A stretch of DNA of 62,712 nucleotides, from assembly GCA_018260315.1 (NCBI GenBank), contig JAGLBJ010000002.1, forward strand, positions 1-62,712, in the 5' to 3' direction. This document shows, in pieces, positions 34,166 to 44,429 of the stretch (positions are counted from its first letter, which is position 1; each line of letters starts with the position of its first letter). This DNA is from Moraxellaceae bacterium (GTDB lineage Bacteria; Pseudomonadota; Gammaproteobacteria; Pseudomonadales; Moraxellaceae). A program made the position numbers and the translations under genes. The notes below the pieces were generated by a model, which did not search any database, was not told the origin of the DNA, and was given only the letters and a program-made list of their open reading frames with translations.

Positions 34166-34828
34166 CTATATTAATCCTTCTAATAGGTCTTGAAAATCAT
34201 GTAAAACCGGATGCGGATTATGGGTAGTTTTAGGCAACTGGCTATCAGGTTGGGCGATGCCGATGCAGTGCAGACCAAAGGCTTGCGCGGTATTAAGGAC
34301 ACTAACGGTATCATCGATTAACACACTGGTGGCCGGGTCAAACGGAAATTGTTGCTGTAATGTTTGCCAAAATTCGGGTTGTTCTTTGGCAAAGCCAAGC
34401 TTATGACTACTGATAATATGCGTAAAAAACTGTTCAATATGCGCCTGTTCAAGCTTTATCTGTAAGGCTTCAGGGTGCGCATTGGTCACAAGCCAAAGCT
34501 CTTTATGCGTCTGCTGTAACGCGGTTAAAACTTCCAATACACCGGGACGAATAGCAATTTTATGCCGATAACGGTGTTTTAATGCTTTGACATCAAGGTC
34601 TAGCGTTTTGCTCCAAAACGGCAGCGAATACCAGTTTAGGCTGCCATGCTGCTGTGCAAACTTGGGTAAGAGGTGCTGTACTGCCTCTTGGGTGTCATAT
34701 TGGTGTTTGATAGCCCATGCGTCTGGTATTGCTTCCCGCCAAAAAAAATTATCAAAAGCTAAATCTAATAACGTGCCGTCCATATCAAACAACACGGTTT
34801 GTATGTTGGGCCAGTGAATCATGGGCAT
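34166..34828 (-). CDS. yrfG: YrfG-like HAD phosphatase (GMP/IMP nucleotidase)
   Basis: About 220 residues from the ATG at 34828 (AGGA ten bases upstream; the frame extends to 34954 without family-like sequence). HAD motifs: VLFDMDGTLLDL, LVTNAHPE, KLGFAKEQPEFW and SVLIDDTVSVL. YrfG hydrolyses purine nucleotides in E. coli. Adjacent to hslR on the same strand. Confidence 0.88.
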   Translation of the reverse strand: MPMIHWPNIQTVLFDMDGTLLDLAFDNFFWREAIPDAWAIKHQYDTQEAVQHLLPKFAQQHGSLNWYSLPFWSKTLDLDVKALKHRYRHKIAIRPGVLEVLTALQQTHKELWLVTNAHPEALQIKLEQAHIEQFFTHIISSHKLGFAKEQPEFWQTLQQQFPFDPATSVLIDDTVSVLNTAQAFGLHCIGIAQPDSQLPKTTHNPHPVLHDFQDLLEGLI

Positions 34829-34971
34829 AAACGGGAGTTCCTTTTTGACCAGTCCAATCGCAGGTAAAAGACGGGCTATAATGCGATATAAATGTGAATA
34901 AGATATTAAAGTTGTTAAGCTAACGTCTTTAAACCAACATGGCCTATTGAACATTACCGCTTATAACAGTA

Positions 34972-35931
34972 TTAACTGCGCGTATGGGTCGCTAAACTCT
35001 GCCATTGTTGAACGGCTTGGCGCAGTTCCTCTAGAGTTTGAATAAAACGCACTTCTTGCGAAGGCGATTTAGAGCTATAGCCGTTAATCCAGACTTCTAT
35101 TTTAGCAGGTAATTGCAGGCGTAACATTTCAATAAATTCATCGGCGCGTACATTAGGGTAAACTTCGCTAAACGATAGCAGCACCACATCCATATTTAAA
35201 CGTTGGGTTGCCTGTTTTATTTCACTAATGGGCATTTGAATACCAAACGACACTGCATCGACTTCATCTAGCCGTAAAAATGCTTCGGTAATTAAAAGTT
35301 CCAGAGCATGCAACTCGTTAGGTACCGTGGTCAGTAAAATGCGGGGTTTTTGAACACTAGGCCGCAGATAGGCGGTGGCTTGCCGAATTAAACTTTGCGA
35401 CTGTTCATTAAATAAATGAGTTTCGTATAATTCAATCATGCCACTTAAACGGGCATTATTGACAAAATGAATGGCGGGCTGCATGACCTCGATTAAAAAA
35501 CGCTCAAGTCCGCAGCGCATTAAATGATGGCTTAAATAATGGAGCACCGCAAAAGGTTCATGACTTTTAATGGCCTTTAATAACTGAGTTTCAAGCGGCC
35601 AATGGGTCAGGGGCGGCCTTATTCGGTTTTGTTGCTGGGTGCCTATAAGTTCGGTTAATTCGGCTAAAGTATAATGAATAATTTTACCCGGACGATAACC
35701 CAGATCGAGCAGTTGGCGCAATAAAAGCAGCTTTTTGATTTGCTCTAACGGATAAATTCGGTCACCGTGCGCATCGCGTTCCGGCTGCGGAAACTGATAG
35801 CGCCGTTCCCATATTCTCAATAATTCCTTGGAAATCCCCGTTTCTCGTTCCACTGCGTTTATGGGAAGCATTAGACTTTCAGGCGCTAGTAACGATTGAG
35901 GGGGGCTGGTTTGGTTCTCTAGCGTGTTCAT
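34972..35931 (-). CDS. MerR-family regulator with degenerate B12-type domain
   Basis: 319 residues. MerR HTH at about 20-95 (GISKELLRIWERRYQFPQP, then dimer helix LLLLRQLLDLGYRPGKII), followed by a helical linker and a Rossmann-like C-terminal domain (about 185-300; ILLTTVPNELHALELLI) resembling the cobalamin-binding domain of CarH/LitR-type light sensors. The expected E/H..G cobalamin signature looks incomplete (Glu where Gly is usual), so B12 binding is doubtful. No obvious target operon is adjacent. Confidence 0.75.
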   Translation of the reverse strand: MNTLENQTSPPQSLLAPESLMLPINAVERETGISKELLRIWERRYQFPQPERDAHGDRIYPLEQIKKLLLLRQLLDLGYRPGKIIHYTLAELTELIGTQQQNRIRPPLTHWPLETQLLKAIKSHEPFAVLHYLSHHLMRCGLERFLIEVMQPAIHFVNNARLSGMIELYETHLFNEQSQSLIRQATAYLRPSVQKPRILLTTVPNELHALELLITEAFLRLDEVDAVSFGIQMPISEIKQATQRLNMDVVLLSFSEVYPNVRADEFIEMLRLQLPAKIEVWINGYSSKSPSQEVRFIQTLEELRQAVQQWQSLATHTRS

Positions 35932-36254
35932 TATAAAGGCTCAAAAATCGGTCAGGGGCATTTTTAATAGTAGGCACTACAATAGCGCTTTACGGGCATT
36001 ATCGGACAGGATTTATTGATAAAGGCGGGGTAAGGGTCCGTAGAAACTCGTAGACTGTAGCATTATGAATAAGGGTTGTATAGGACATCTGGCGTGAACG
36101 GTCATTTTTTAAGATAATCGCTTAGGCATGTTCTGTTGAAAACATTATTTTGACGTTTAATAAATGAACACCGAATATTTTTTGTAGTGAATAAATACAC
36201 GTGTCTTAAATAGGATTCATAAATGACACCGCTTACGTAAATCTAAACATAGTG
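35932..36254. other. Gene-free spacer (323 bp)
   Basis: Between the MerR gene start and the 3' end of the permease gene on the same strand. No gene, terminator or repeat recognised; it should hold the merR-type promoter. Confidence 0.35.
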
Positions 36255-37364
36255 TTAAACAGGGGGTGGCGTTTCGTGTTCTTTAAAAAAATCTAATTCT
36301 TCATTAGGATGAATATACAACCACTGACGCCACACCGCCAATAACACGGCTAAAATAATAGGACCTAAAAATAACCCCAACATGCCAAAAGCTGCCACAC
36401 CGCCCAAAACGCCAAACATAATCAGTAAAAATGGAATTTGCGTAGACCCTGAAATAACCATCGGACGGATAATATTGTCAATCGAACCCACCACAACCAG
36501 GCACCAAAGCCCTAAACCAATGGCAGCCATGGTTTGATTTTGCAAAAATAGCCACATGACCACACTGCCCCAGGCCAGAGGGGTGCCAAAGGGAATCAGC
36601 GCAAATAAAAAGGTAATTAACGATAGCACCAGTGGGCTTGGCAAACCTGCAACAAAATAACCCAAGCCGGCTAAAAACGACTGCGCTAACGCAGTCAGCC
36701 CGATGCCGTACACTACGGCGCGTGTGGTTTGTCCAATCGCCAGCAAATAACCATCAGCCTGCATGCCTAATATTTGCCGCAAGGCGTTACGTATATGCCG
36801 CAACAGGTTTTTGCCATCGCGATAAATAAAAAATAAGGTTAATAACGCCATACTAAACTGGGCCGCACCGCGCGTAACACCCGAAAAAATCTGCTGCCCA
36901 TAGGCCATATGGTTCTTAAGCCATTCGCGGCCTTGCAAAAATAACGGGTCAGGATTGGTATTAAGTTGCGCAACAATTTGCTTTAGGCGGTCACCCAAGA
37001 TCGGTATATTTTCAAAGCCACTCGGCAACACCACCTGGCCGGTTTGAATTTGCCCTTGAATATGGTTATATAGCAGCATGGCTTCTTGTTGAAATTTAAA
37101 TAAACCGAAAAATAACGGTATGCCAATGCACGTCACCAACCCAAACGTCATCAAGCTGGCAGCACTTGAGGTTCGGCTCTTAAAGTGTTTTAATAATTTA
37201 ATATAAATCGGCCAGGTCATATAGCCTACAATAGCCGCCCAGGCGAATGGCACCACAAAAAAACGCAATACTTGATACGATAGCGCAAACAGTCCTATAA
37301 GCAGCGCAAACATCGCAAAACGATTGAGTAAACGGGTGGTATCACCGGCGGGCGTGTCTGGCAT
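36255..37364 (-). CDS. AI-2E family (PerM-like) permease
   Basis: 369 residues from the ATG at 37364 (GAGAG upstream; an in-frame TTG at 37376 is weaker). Seven or eight membrane helices with the family core: early hairpin, FIYRDGKNL near 186, and LPSPLVLSLITFLFALIPFGTPLAW near 245-270. The family includes putative autoinducer-2 exporters and other small-molecule transporters, so the substrate is unknown. A twice-frameshifted paralogue lies next, 400 bp upstream on the same strand, pointing to an ancient tandem duplication. Confidence 0.87.
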   Translation of the reverse strand: MPDTPAGDTTRLLNRFAMFALLIGLFALSYQVLRFFVVPFAWAAIVGYMTWPIYIKLLKHFKSRTSSAASLMTFGLVTCIGIPLFFGLFKFQQEAMLLYNHIQGQIQTGQVVLPSGFENIPILGDRLKQIVAQLNTNPDPLFLQGREWLKNHMAYGQQIFSGVTRGAAQFSMALLTLFFIYRDGKNLLRHIRNALRQILGMQADGYLLAIGQTTRAVVYGIGLTALAQSFLAGLGYFVAGLPSPLVLSLITFLFALIPFGTPLAWGSVVMWLFLQNQTMAAIGLGLWCLVVVGSIDNIIRPMVISGSTQIPFLLIMFGVLGGVAAFGMLGLFLGPIILAVLLAVWRQWLYIHPNEELDFFKEHETPPPV

Positions 37365-37376
37365 AAATACTCTCAA

Positions 37377-37772
37377 ATTAATGTCACGAAAAAATCTTAA
37401 GCAGGCTAAGGGGTGTCCTCATTTAGCAAATAGGATTAAAACGGCGATAAATTTTAAGGCAAACAAAGCAGATATCTTAGGAAATATTGGAAGATTTACA
37501 AGATATTTAACACAGTTTGACAAAATCTAGCCCGTTTTAATCTATTTAAGGCATAAGCGCCCAATTGAGGACCCGCCCTAGTATAAAGTAGTTTTAGGTC
37601 TTAAAGCATCTGCATTTATTGAATTTTAAAAATAAGAATGATAAAACGTTAACCTGACTTATGCGTAACAAATGAATGGAGTGAAATCAAATCAAAATAC
37701 AACACCGCGCTGTTAAACGCGGTCTCTATTAAACGATTAATAAATCCTACGCCTTGAGTTGATGACGCTTCA
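37377..37772. other. Gap between the two AI-2E-type genes
   Basis: 396 bp with no gene. One hairpin, ACCGCG-N8-CGCGGT near 37708, lies after the pseudogene on its strand with a weak U-rich tail; could be a residual terminator. Confidence 0.4.
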
Positions 37773-38904
37773 TTAAACATCATCGCTTAATACTACGACA
37801 TCTTTGTTTAAAACGATACTGCCTTGGTTATCAGTGTCCTTTTCAACTGAAATTTTTAACCATTGGCGCCAAACGGCTAGTAAAACCGCTAAAATAATGG
37901 GTCCCAAAAAAATGCCAACGATCCCAAAGACTGCGGCGCCGCCCAGGACTCCAAGCATAATTAACATGAGCGGAATTTCGGTTGTACCAGAAATAATCAT
38001 CGGCTGAATAAAATTGTCAATTGAACTGACCGCCACACTACACCAAAGTGCAAGGCCTAAAGCTTCATTTGTATGACCTTGAAGCAGCATGATACCGACT
38101 ACTGTTAACCAGGCAATGGGCGTTCCATACGGAATAAAGGCAATAAAAAAGGTTCCAATTGTTGATAATGCAGGGCTTGGGGCACCCGCGACCCAATAGC
38201 CTAAACCCGCCAGAATGGTTTGAGAAATCGCGGTAAACCCAATACCGTACACCACCGCATGGGTCGTTTCGGCAATGGCAGTTACATAACCTTTGGATTT
38301 TTCGCCTAAAATATCATATAAGGCTTGCCGGCACTGCATCACAAAAACATCACCATCACGGTAGACAAAAAATAACGTAAAAATCAGCATGCCAATGGCA
38401 AACATGGCCTGTGATACGATGCTGAGAATTTGTGGCCCATGTTTAAATGGTCTTCAACCCATTGGCGTGCTTTGGCGTACAGCGAATCAGGATTGTTATT
38501 GATGCGGTCGACCCAATCTTGCAAATAATGTCCCAATAACGGCATATCGCTAAAGCCATTGGGCAGGCTTAAACGTCCATGATTAATTTGTTTTTGCAGG
38601 TGCAAATATAAATTAGCGGCTTCTTGCTGTATTTTATAGGCAATAAACGCCAACGGAATGCCGATCAGTAATACGAGCAGCGTCACCATGAGCGTTGAGG
38701 TTAAATTTCGCGCTCAGGCCAGCGATGCCGCAGCCGCTTGTAGGCAGGCCAGGTCACATAACCAATGATAGCAGCCCATGCCAATGGCACAAAACAAATC
38801 ATGATAATGCGGTACGATAATACCAGCAGCCCTATAAACAGGATAAATACCACAAAACGCTTTAAAATATAGGGCAAACTGTGTTCCATAGCGGTACCAT
38901 ACAT
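37773..38904 (-). pseudogene. AI-2E family permease, two frameshifts
   Basis: The three frames 38701-38904, 38384-38689 and 37773-38405 line up in order with residues of the intact neighbour: N-terminal helix pair (MICFVPLAWAAIIGYVTWP), then middle (PLAFIAYKIQQEA, LPNGFSDMPLLG), then FFVYRDG onward to the end. Frame shifts occur near 38700 (after ERE) and near 38440 (around GHK). The shared motifs show it was a full paralogue. Independent indels in one gene while neighbours are clean favour decay over sequencing error. Confidence 0.85.
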
Positions 38905-39145
38905 TAAAATTGAATATAAATTGGCCAGTAATTGACCGTAAATGGCATCAACAGGCTATGTGACGCATTAGCGGGGCATTTTGCCATATTTTTAATCATG
39001 GAGCTATAAGGGTTTTTATCACTCGTAACAAGGGACTATGGTTAGTGTTATAGGTCTTGATCTTTTATTGGGCGTACTTTAAACCCCTAAAAGATAAGGA
39101 ATAAAAAGTATTTTTCAGATGATCGATAAAATGAAAGCCACCCTC

Positions 39146-39583
39146 TTACATGCCGCTAATGTAGCTTTGTAACTGCTGAATTAATTGTTGTTGTTTTGCA
39201 ATCATGCCTTTGACTAAATCGCCAATAGATAGCATACCGAGCATGTCGCCTTGGTCATTTAAAACGGGCAAATGTCGAATATGCTTATCGGTCATGCGGG
39301 CGAGGCATTGTTCAAGTGAAGCGTTACTGGGGATCGTGATTAAGTTGGTCGACATGATTTCATTAACCAACGTCGTGCGAGACGCGCGGTCGTGCAGGGC
39401 AATTTTATAGGTATAATCGCGCTCACTAAACATACCGACCAGTTTGCCGTTTTCCAGCACAGGTAAAGCACCAATATTTTTTTCTGCTAGAATCTTAATC
39501 GCCTCATAAACCGTTGCATCAGGCGTAATACTAAAAGTTAGCTTTAACGATTTTGCATTTAATATATCCAAGGCAGTATGCAT
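39146..39583 (-). CDS. Tandem CBS-domain protein
   Basis: 145 residues made of two CBS motifs (about 10-65 and 75-130; IGALPVLENGKLVGMFSERD and HIRHLPVLNDQGDMLG). Stand-alone CBS pairs bind adenosine nucleotides and act as sensors. C-terminal helix is Gln-rich. No partner domain or adjacent target. Cytoplasmic. Confidence 0.88.
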   Translation of the reverse strand: MHTALDILNAKSLKLTFSITPDATVYEAIKILAEKNIGALPVLENGKLVGMFSERDYTYKIALHDRASRTTLVNEIMSTNLITIPSNASLEQCLARMTDKHIRHLPVLNDQGDMLGMLSIGDLVKGMIAKQQQLIQQLQSYISGM

Positions 39584-39747
39584 AAGACGTCCTAAATTCT
39601 CAAATTAAATCAGAAAATGACTAAAATCAGGGAGTTTTAAAAAATTCAATCATTGGGCTAATTGTGATAGTTTGAATATAACATAAAAGATTTTATTTGG
39701 GTACTGTAGCTTATCGGTAAATATCAATCATTTTAAACACGGGCACC

Positions 39748-39778
39748 AAAAAAGCGGCTCTTTATGAAACCGCTTTTT
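39748..39778 (-). terminator. Bidirectional terminator
   Basis: AAAAAGCGG-N12-CCGCTTTTT, T-runs on both strands, between the secreted-protein gene (stop 39801) and the CBS gene start. Confidence 0.85.
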
Positions 39779-39800
39779 ACTGCATCATGATAATAACAAT

Positions 39801-40181
39801 TTATTTTTTAGGCATTTGAGGCGGATTTAATGTAACCCCTTCACGACATTTATCAAGCTGAGGCTGAATACGTGTTAATGCAGGAATAGAACGTGGGTCA
39901 CGGTTATTTAACGCAGCACTTTGAATTTCCCAAAATTCGCCCAGTTTTAAGCTGTTAGCCTGTACACCAATGGTACAGCTACAAATACGCTGTGCAGTTT
40001 TGGCATCGGTAATTTTAGCGGCAGCCGCTTCGCTGGCACAGCGCTGGACCATAACGGTCTGAATATCCATTGGGGGTTGTTGGGCGGGTGCACTTTTGGC
40101 AGTCGGGGCAGCATGGGCCGTTGTGCCCAGCATTAAAAAACCTAAAACCGCAAATACAGGCATCATTTTTTGCATAGTCAT
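39801..40181 (-). CDS. Small secreted protein, unknown function
   Basis: 126 residues with a signal peptide (about 1-24, AHA-A) and a mature domain with four Cys (QRCASEAAA, RICSCTIG, DKCREG) that could form two disulfides; helical. Not recognised. Monocistronic between a terminator and a long upstream gap. Probably periplasmic. Confidence 0.75.
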   Translation of the reverse strand: MTMQKMMPVFAVLGFLMLGTTAHAAPTAKSAPAQQPPMDIQTVMVQRCASEAAAAKITDAKTAQRICSCTIGVQANSLKLGEFWEIQSAALNNRDPRSIPALTRIQPQLDKCREGVTLNPPQMPKK

Positions 40182-40417
40182 TCCAGTGAGTGTCCGTTAA
40201 AGCGTTAAATGCATTAAGCGTGTGTAAAAAATAGATGTTCCCTTGCTAACCTAATACGGGCTTAGCCTAGACCTAGAGTAATAGTTTAATCGCCTGATTG
40301 TAGCGTAGAAGTGGCTCAATCGTTGCGTTAAAATGTAATAAAACTGCTGCAACCTTGCAGAAAAAACCGAATTTCGCTTAAAAATTCTGATTCTGATCAA
40401 AATGAGGTCTTATCATT

Positions 40418-41167
40418 TTAATGGCCAGCCGCATCATGCCATAATAATTTATGCAATTGCAATTGCAAGCGTACAGGTAAGTGAGCCGTTAAAATCCATT
40501 CCGCCACATCATGCGCCAAGGTAGGCAGCGCGGGAGAACACATTGAAGACGCTGGGTTGATAGCGGGTTGAGTCTCAGGTAGGTTAAACATCGGTGAAAA
40601 CCACACTACGCCAACCCGTTCGGCTAGGTTCCATTGGCTCAGCATCGTACAGGCCCAATCAAAGTCCGCACGGTTCATAATCACAAATTTAAGCTGGTCT
40701 TTAGGGCGTAGTAGGGGAATGTTATCCGGCAAATTACGCTGCATTTCACCCGAAGAAGGCGTTTTTAAATCCATGACAATAGACACGCGCTTATCGACTA
40801 ACCCAATATGCAGCGCACCAGACGTTTCTAACGATACCTTAAACCCTGCATCACATAGTAGGGTTAAAAGAGGCAAACAGTTAGGCTGGGCAAGGGGTTC
40901 ACCACCTGTCACACAAACTGAAGAAACAGGCTTAAAGGTGCTGACCTGAGCTAAAATATCCTCCAAACTGTGCCGCGTACCGCCTTCAAATGCATAAACG
41001 GTATCACAATAAACACAGCGCAACGGGCAACCGGTTAGGCGTATAAAAACCGTCGGCAGCCCAGAGGTCGCAGCTTCGCCTTGCAGAGAATAAAAAATTT
41101 CGGTCAATCGCAAGCCTGCCGCAGGTTCGGTAACAGGTAAATCGGTGGTACGCAACAGGCTCGTCAT
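40418..41167 (-). CDS. queE: 7-carboxy-7-deazaguanine synthase (radical SAM)
   Basis: 249 residues. N-terminal FYSLQGEA substrate loop and the 4Fe-4S motif CPLRCVYC (CxxxCxxC), followed by VCVTGGEPLAQ. Converts CPH4 to CDG in queuosine/preQ0 synthesis; queF, two steps later, is at 10.4 kb. Starts 6 bp after the dapD stop, so a dapD-queE operon. Confidence 0.93.
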   Translation of the reverse strand: MTSLLRTTDLPVTEPAAGLRLTEIFYSLQGEAATSGLPTVFIRLTGCPLRCVYCDTVYAFEGGTRHSLEDILAQVSTFKPVSSVCVTGGEPLAQPNCLPLLTLLCDAGFKVSLETSGALHIGLVDKRVSIVMDLKTPSSGEMQRNLPDNIPLLRPKDQLKFVIMNRADFDWACTMLSQWNLAERVGVVWFSPMFNLPETQPAINPASSMCSPALPTLAHDVAEWILTAHLPVRLQLQLHKLLWHDAAGH

Positions 41168-41173
41168 ACCGAA

Positions 41174-42013
41174 CTATTCTATGCGCAACAGTTCGTTAAT
41201 ACCGACCTTGCTACGGGTTTTGGCATCGACTTTTTTAACAATAATGGCTGCATATAAGCTATATTTGCCATCGTTAGACGGTAAGGTGCCCGACACCACG
41301 ACACTACCCGCAGGCACGCGCCCATAATGAATCTCACCGGTTTCGCGGTCGTAAATACGGGTCGATTGTCCGATAAAAACGCCCATTGAAATGACCGAAC
41401 CCGCTTCAACGATGACACCTTCAACCACTTCGGAACGTGCGCCGATAAAACAATCATCTTCAATAATGGTGGGATTGGCCTGCAACGGTTCCAGAACGCC
41501 GCCAATGCCGACACCACCCGATAAATGTACATTTTTGCCAATTTGCGCACATGAGCCTACCGTGGCCCAGGTATCAACCATGGTGCCCTCATCAACGTAG
41601 GCGCCAATATTGACATAGGACGGCATTAAAATAACATTACGCGCAATAAAACTGCCACGCCGCGCCACCGCAGGAGGAACGACGCGAATGCCTGATGCTT
41701 TAAATTGTGCTTCGGTCCAGCCAGCAAATTTGGTCGGTACCTTATCGTAAAACTGTAATGTATCAGCCATGCTGCCCTGACCATTCATAGGCGTATTGTC
41801 ATTTAACCTAAAAGACAGCAAAACTGCTTTTTTAAGCCATTGATTGACCTGCCAGCCCTGCGAAGTTTTTTCAGCGACGCGTAAGCTGCCCTCATCAAGA
41901 CCTTGTAAGGCTTGCGTCACGGCATCACGAACATCTTGCGGTGCATTGGTCGCAGAAAATTGCAGACGGTCTTCAAAGGCGTGTTCAATGGTTGCAGCTA
42001 ATGCATGAGTCAT
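41174..42013 (-). CDS. dapD: Tetrahydrodipicolinate N-succinyltransferase
   Basis: 279 residues: N-terminal helical domain and a left-handed beta-helix of hexapeptide repeats ([40 protein letters not shown] split). Succinyl-CoA-dependent step of lysine/meso-DAP synthesis. Full length compared with E. coli DapD. First of the two-gene operon with queE. Confidence 0.96.
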   Translation of the reverse strand: MTHALAATIEHAFEDRLQFSATNAPQDVRDAVTQALQGLDEGSLRVAEKTSQGWQVNQWLKKAVLLSFRLNDNTPMNGQGSMADTLQFYDKVPTKFAGWTEAQFKASGIRVVPPAVARRGSFIARNVILMPSYVNIGAYVDEGTMVDTWATVGSCAQIGKNVHLSGGVGIGGVLEPLQANPTIIEDDCFIGARSEVVEGVIVEAGSVISMGVFIGQSTRIYDRETGEIHYGRVPAGSVVVSGTLPSNDGKYSLYAAIIVKKVDAKTRSKVGINELLRIE

Positions 42014-42173
42014 TTGGGTACTCCAAAAATAGTTCTAACATCTATGGGTTATTATTATAACGGAAAAATGACCTATAAGCGGCAGAAATAATGAGGATCA
42101 ATAGGGTAGTAGATAGTTCATGCTATAAAAAGTGCTTCGTCAACATCTCAATAGATTCATATTGGGTGCGCAT

Positions 42174-42205
42174 AAAAAAAGCCTTGGCCAAGACCAAAGC
42201 TTTTT
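42174..42205 (-). terminator. Terminator of the Bax-inhibitor-like gene
   Basis: On the minus strand AAAAAGCTTTGG-TCTTGG-CCAAGGCTTTTTTT, starting 29 bp after the stop at 42235. Confidence 0.82.
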
Positions 42206-42234
42206 AATGAACGACCGGTTGCTCAATGCTAAGC

Positions 42235-42957
42235 TTAGTTTGAACGCACTAAACCTAATAACCGTAAAATAGAGATATACATCCAGACTAAAGTAGCTAA
42301 CAACGCAACGCCACAGTACCATTCAAATGATTGAGGCGCACGCATTTGGGCTGATCGTTCAATCATGTCAAAATCTAAAATTAGATTTAACGATGCAATA
42401 ACCGCTACAAAACCGGCAAATGCGATACCGATAATGCCATTATTAAATAAAAATGGCACGCTTCCATGGAACAATACCTGCATTAAGATTTGCACCAAAA
42501 ATAAGGCAGCAATCGCAAGTGAGGCGGAAATTACGACAGAGCGAAAAGTTTCAGTCGCGCGAATGATATTGGCTTTATATAAGCCTAATAAACCAAATGC
42601 AGTAATAAACGTCGTCGAAATCGCTACCAAAGGCAGACCGGGGTAGCGCATTGAATAGTAACTCGACACGCCACCTAAAAATAAGCCTTCAAACAAAGCA
42701 TATGGAATAGCTAACGTTCTAGCGCGTTCCATGTTAAAGGCCATAAGTAACGCTAAAACCAGCGTACCTATCATACCTGCCAATGAACACATGCCAGCTA
42801 GGCCCGGATTGATCATGGAGATAAAAAAAATGACAGCTGCTGACACCAAAGCCATGCCCGAGAGGAACATGGTTTTATTAATTGCACCTTGTACCGTCAT
42901 GGGCTGTGCTGAGGGGATAAACTCGGCACGTTTTAGCAGGGGATTATCGGTTTGCAT
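42235..42957 (-). CDS. Bax-inhibitor-1/YccA family membrane protein
   Basis: 240 residues with seven predicted transmembrane helices (from about residue 27). The family signature lies in the final third (LNLILDFDMIERSAQMRAPQ near 192-210, with acidic residues that act as a pH-sensitive latch in BsYetJ-type proteins). Proposed roles are calcium leak and modulation of FtsH. Divergent from nadK. Confidence 0.86.
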   Translation of the reverse strand: MQTDNPLLKRAEFIPSAQPMTVQGAINKTMFLSGMALVSAAVIFFISMINPGLAGMCSLAGMIGTLVLALLMAFNMERARTLAIPYALFEGLFLGGVSSYYSMRYPGLPLVAISTTFITAFGLLGLYKANIIRATETFRSVVISASLAIAALFLVQILMQVLFHGSVPFLFNNGIIGIAFAGFVAVIASLNLILDFDMIERSAQMRAPQSFEWYCGVALLATLVWMYISILRLLGLVRSN

Positions 42958-43171
42958 TTTAATATCCTCAAGACAGGTTCGTTATTTCATTTCACCAGAC
43001 TATTTATCACAGATTATTAAAACATATTTTTAGCGTTATTCGTTAAAATAGCACAAATGATGTACAGTTTTCATAAGATTTTGCAAAACTACGCTTATAA
43101 TCACCGCTTAACCATCAGCCATAAAATAAGCGTTAACCTAGCGCCTTCAAGTGAACATCGGAGTGGGTATT

Positions 43172-44098
43172 TTGAACAGTGTGAATATAGTCGCCAGGCA
43201 GATTGGTAAAAATATAGGCTTGATTGGACGGCCGGGTAAACGTTCGGTGGTTGATACCTTAAGCCTATTAGAAAATACCCTGCAAACTAAAGGCTATACG
43301 GTTATTTTTGATGAGCAGACGGCTGATTTTGCTCAGTTTAAACACGTTCAAACGATATCACGCGCACTACTTGGTGAAGTGTGTGACCTCGTGATTGTAG
43401 TCGGCGGCGATGGTTCGTTGCTACATGCAGCGCGGGCGCTGGCGCGTTATCCAACGCCGGTTTTAGGTATTAACCGTGGACGTTTGGGCTTTTTAACTGA
43501 CGTATCGCCTGATGAAGTCATGCAAAAACTAGCGTTAGTGCTGGCGGGTCATTATCGGGTTGACAAACGTTTCTTATTGCAAGTCGAAATTCGCAGTAAA
43601 GACCGCGTGACCTATGAGGCGACTGCGTTAAACGATATCGTACTGCATGCCGGTAAGTCAGTGCATATGATTGATTTTGAACTGAGCATCGACGGGCATT
43701 TTGTGTATCGCCAACATAGTGACGGGTTAATTATCGCCACGCCGACGGGTTCTACCGCCTATGCGTTGTCGGGTGGCGGGCCTATTTTGTATCCGAGCAT
43801 GGACGCCATTGTTTTAGTGCCCATGCATCCCCATACATTATCGAGCCGGCCGATTGTGGTGGGGGGCGAGAGTGAAATTAAACTGCATATTCATGATATA
43901 CGCGTGCAGCCGATGATTAGCGCCGATGGTCAACCGAGTGTGTCGGTACAAGAGGGAGACAGTATCCATATTCGCAAGCATCCTTTTAAACTCACTTTGC
44001 TGCACCCGCCGGGTTATGATTTTTATGCAGCATGTCGCACTAAATTAGGCTGGAATATTTACCAAGAGCCCGAACAGGAAAACGTAGATGAACATTGA
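43172..44098 (+). CDS. nadK: NAD kinase
   Basis: 308 residues if it starts at TTG 43172, chosen because GGAG (43160-43163) lies eight bases upstream; GTG at 43151 is the alternative. Signatures: VVGGDGSLLHAAR and the substrate/fold block TPTGSTAYALSGGGPI. Phosphorylates NAD to NADP. Overlaps the yeaC-like gene by 11 bp. Confidence 0.93.
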   Translation: MNSVNIVARQIGKNIGLIGRPGKRSVVDTLSLLENTLQTKGYTVIFDEQTADFAQFKHVQTISRALLGEVCDLVIVVGGDGSLLHAARALARYPTPVLGINRGRLGFLTDVSPDEVMQKLALVLAGHYRVDKRFLLQVEIRSKDRVTYEATALNDIVLHAGKSVHMIDFELSIDGHFVYRQHSDGLIIATPTGSTAYALSGGGPILYPSMDAIVLVPMHPHTLSSRPIVVGGESEIKLHIHDIRVQPMISADGQPSVSVQEGDSIHIRKHPFKLTLLHPPGYDFYAACRTKLGWNIYQEPEQENVDEH

Positions 44099-44351
44099 AG
44101 CCACATTGGCTGCTTTAACGCCAGAGATTGTAGAACGGTTACGCACTGCGGTTGAACTGGGCAAGTGGCCCGATGGAAAGCGGTTAACGCCTGAGCAGCG
44201 TGCGACCTCAATGCAGGCGGTTCTGATTTGGGAGCATCATCACCTCGTACCTGAACAACGGACCGGTTATATTGATAAAGGCCCTAAAACCGAAGGCGAA
44301 GAATGCGATAATCCGCCGGTCCCAGAGCAGCCCGTACGGTTTTTGTCCTAG
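44088..44351 (+). CDS. yeaC: YeaC-like protein (DUF1315)
   Basis: 87 residues; matches the DUF1315 pattern (GKWPDGKRLTPEQR and AVLIWEHHHLVPEQRTGYI). Function unknown. Start overlaps the nadK stop; translational coupling expected. sohB follows. Confidence 0.85.
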   Translation: MNIEATLAALTPEIVERLRTAVELGKWPDGKRLTPEQRATSMQAVLIWEHHHLVPEQRTGYIDKGPKTEGEECDNPPVPEQPVRFLS

Positions 44352-44429
44352 TATTGGCATAACAGTTTTATGGCGCTTTGTGTATTTTTGTTAAAATGTT
44401 TATTAAAATGAATGAGTGAGAGAACGATT

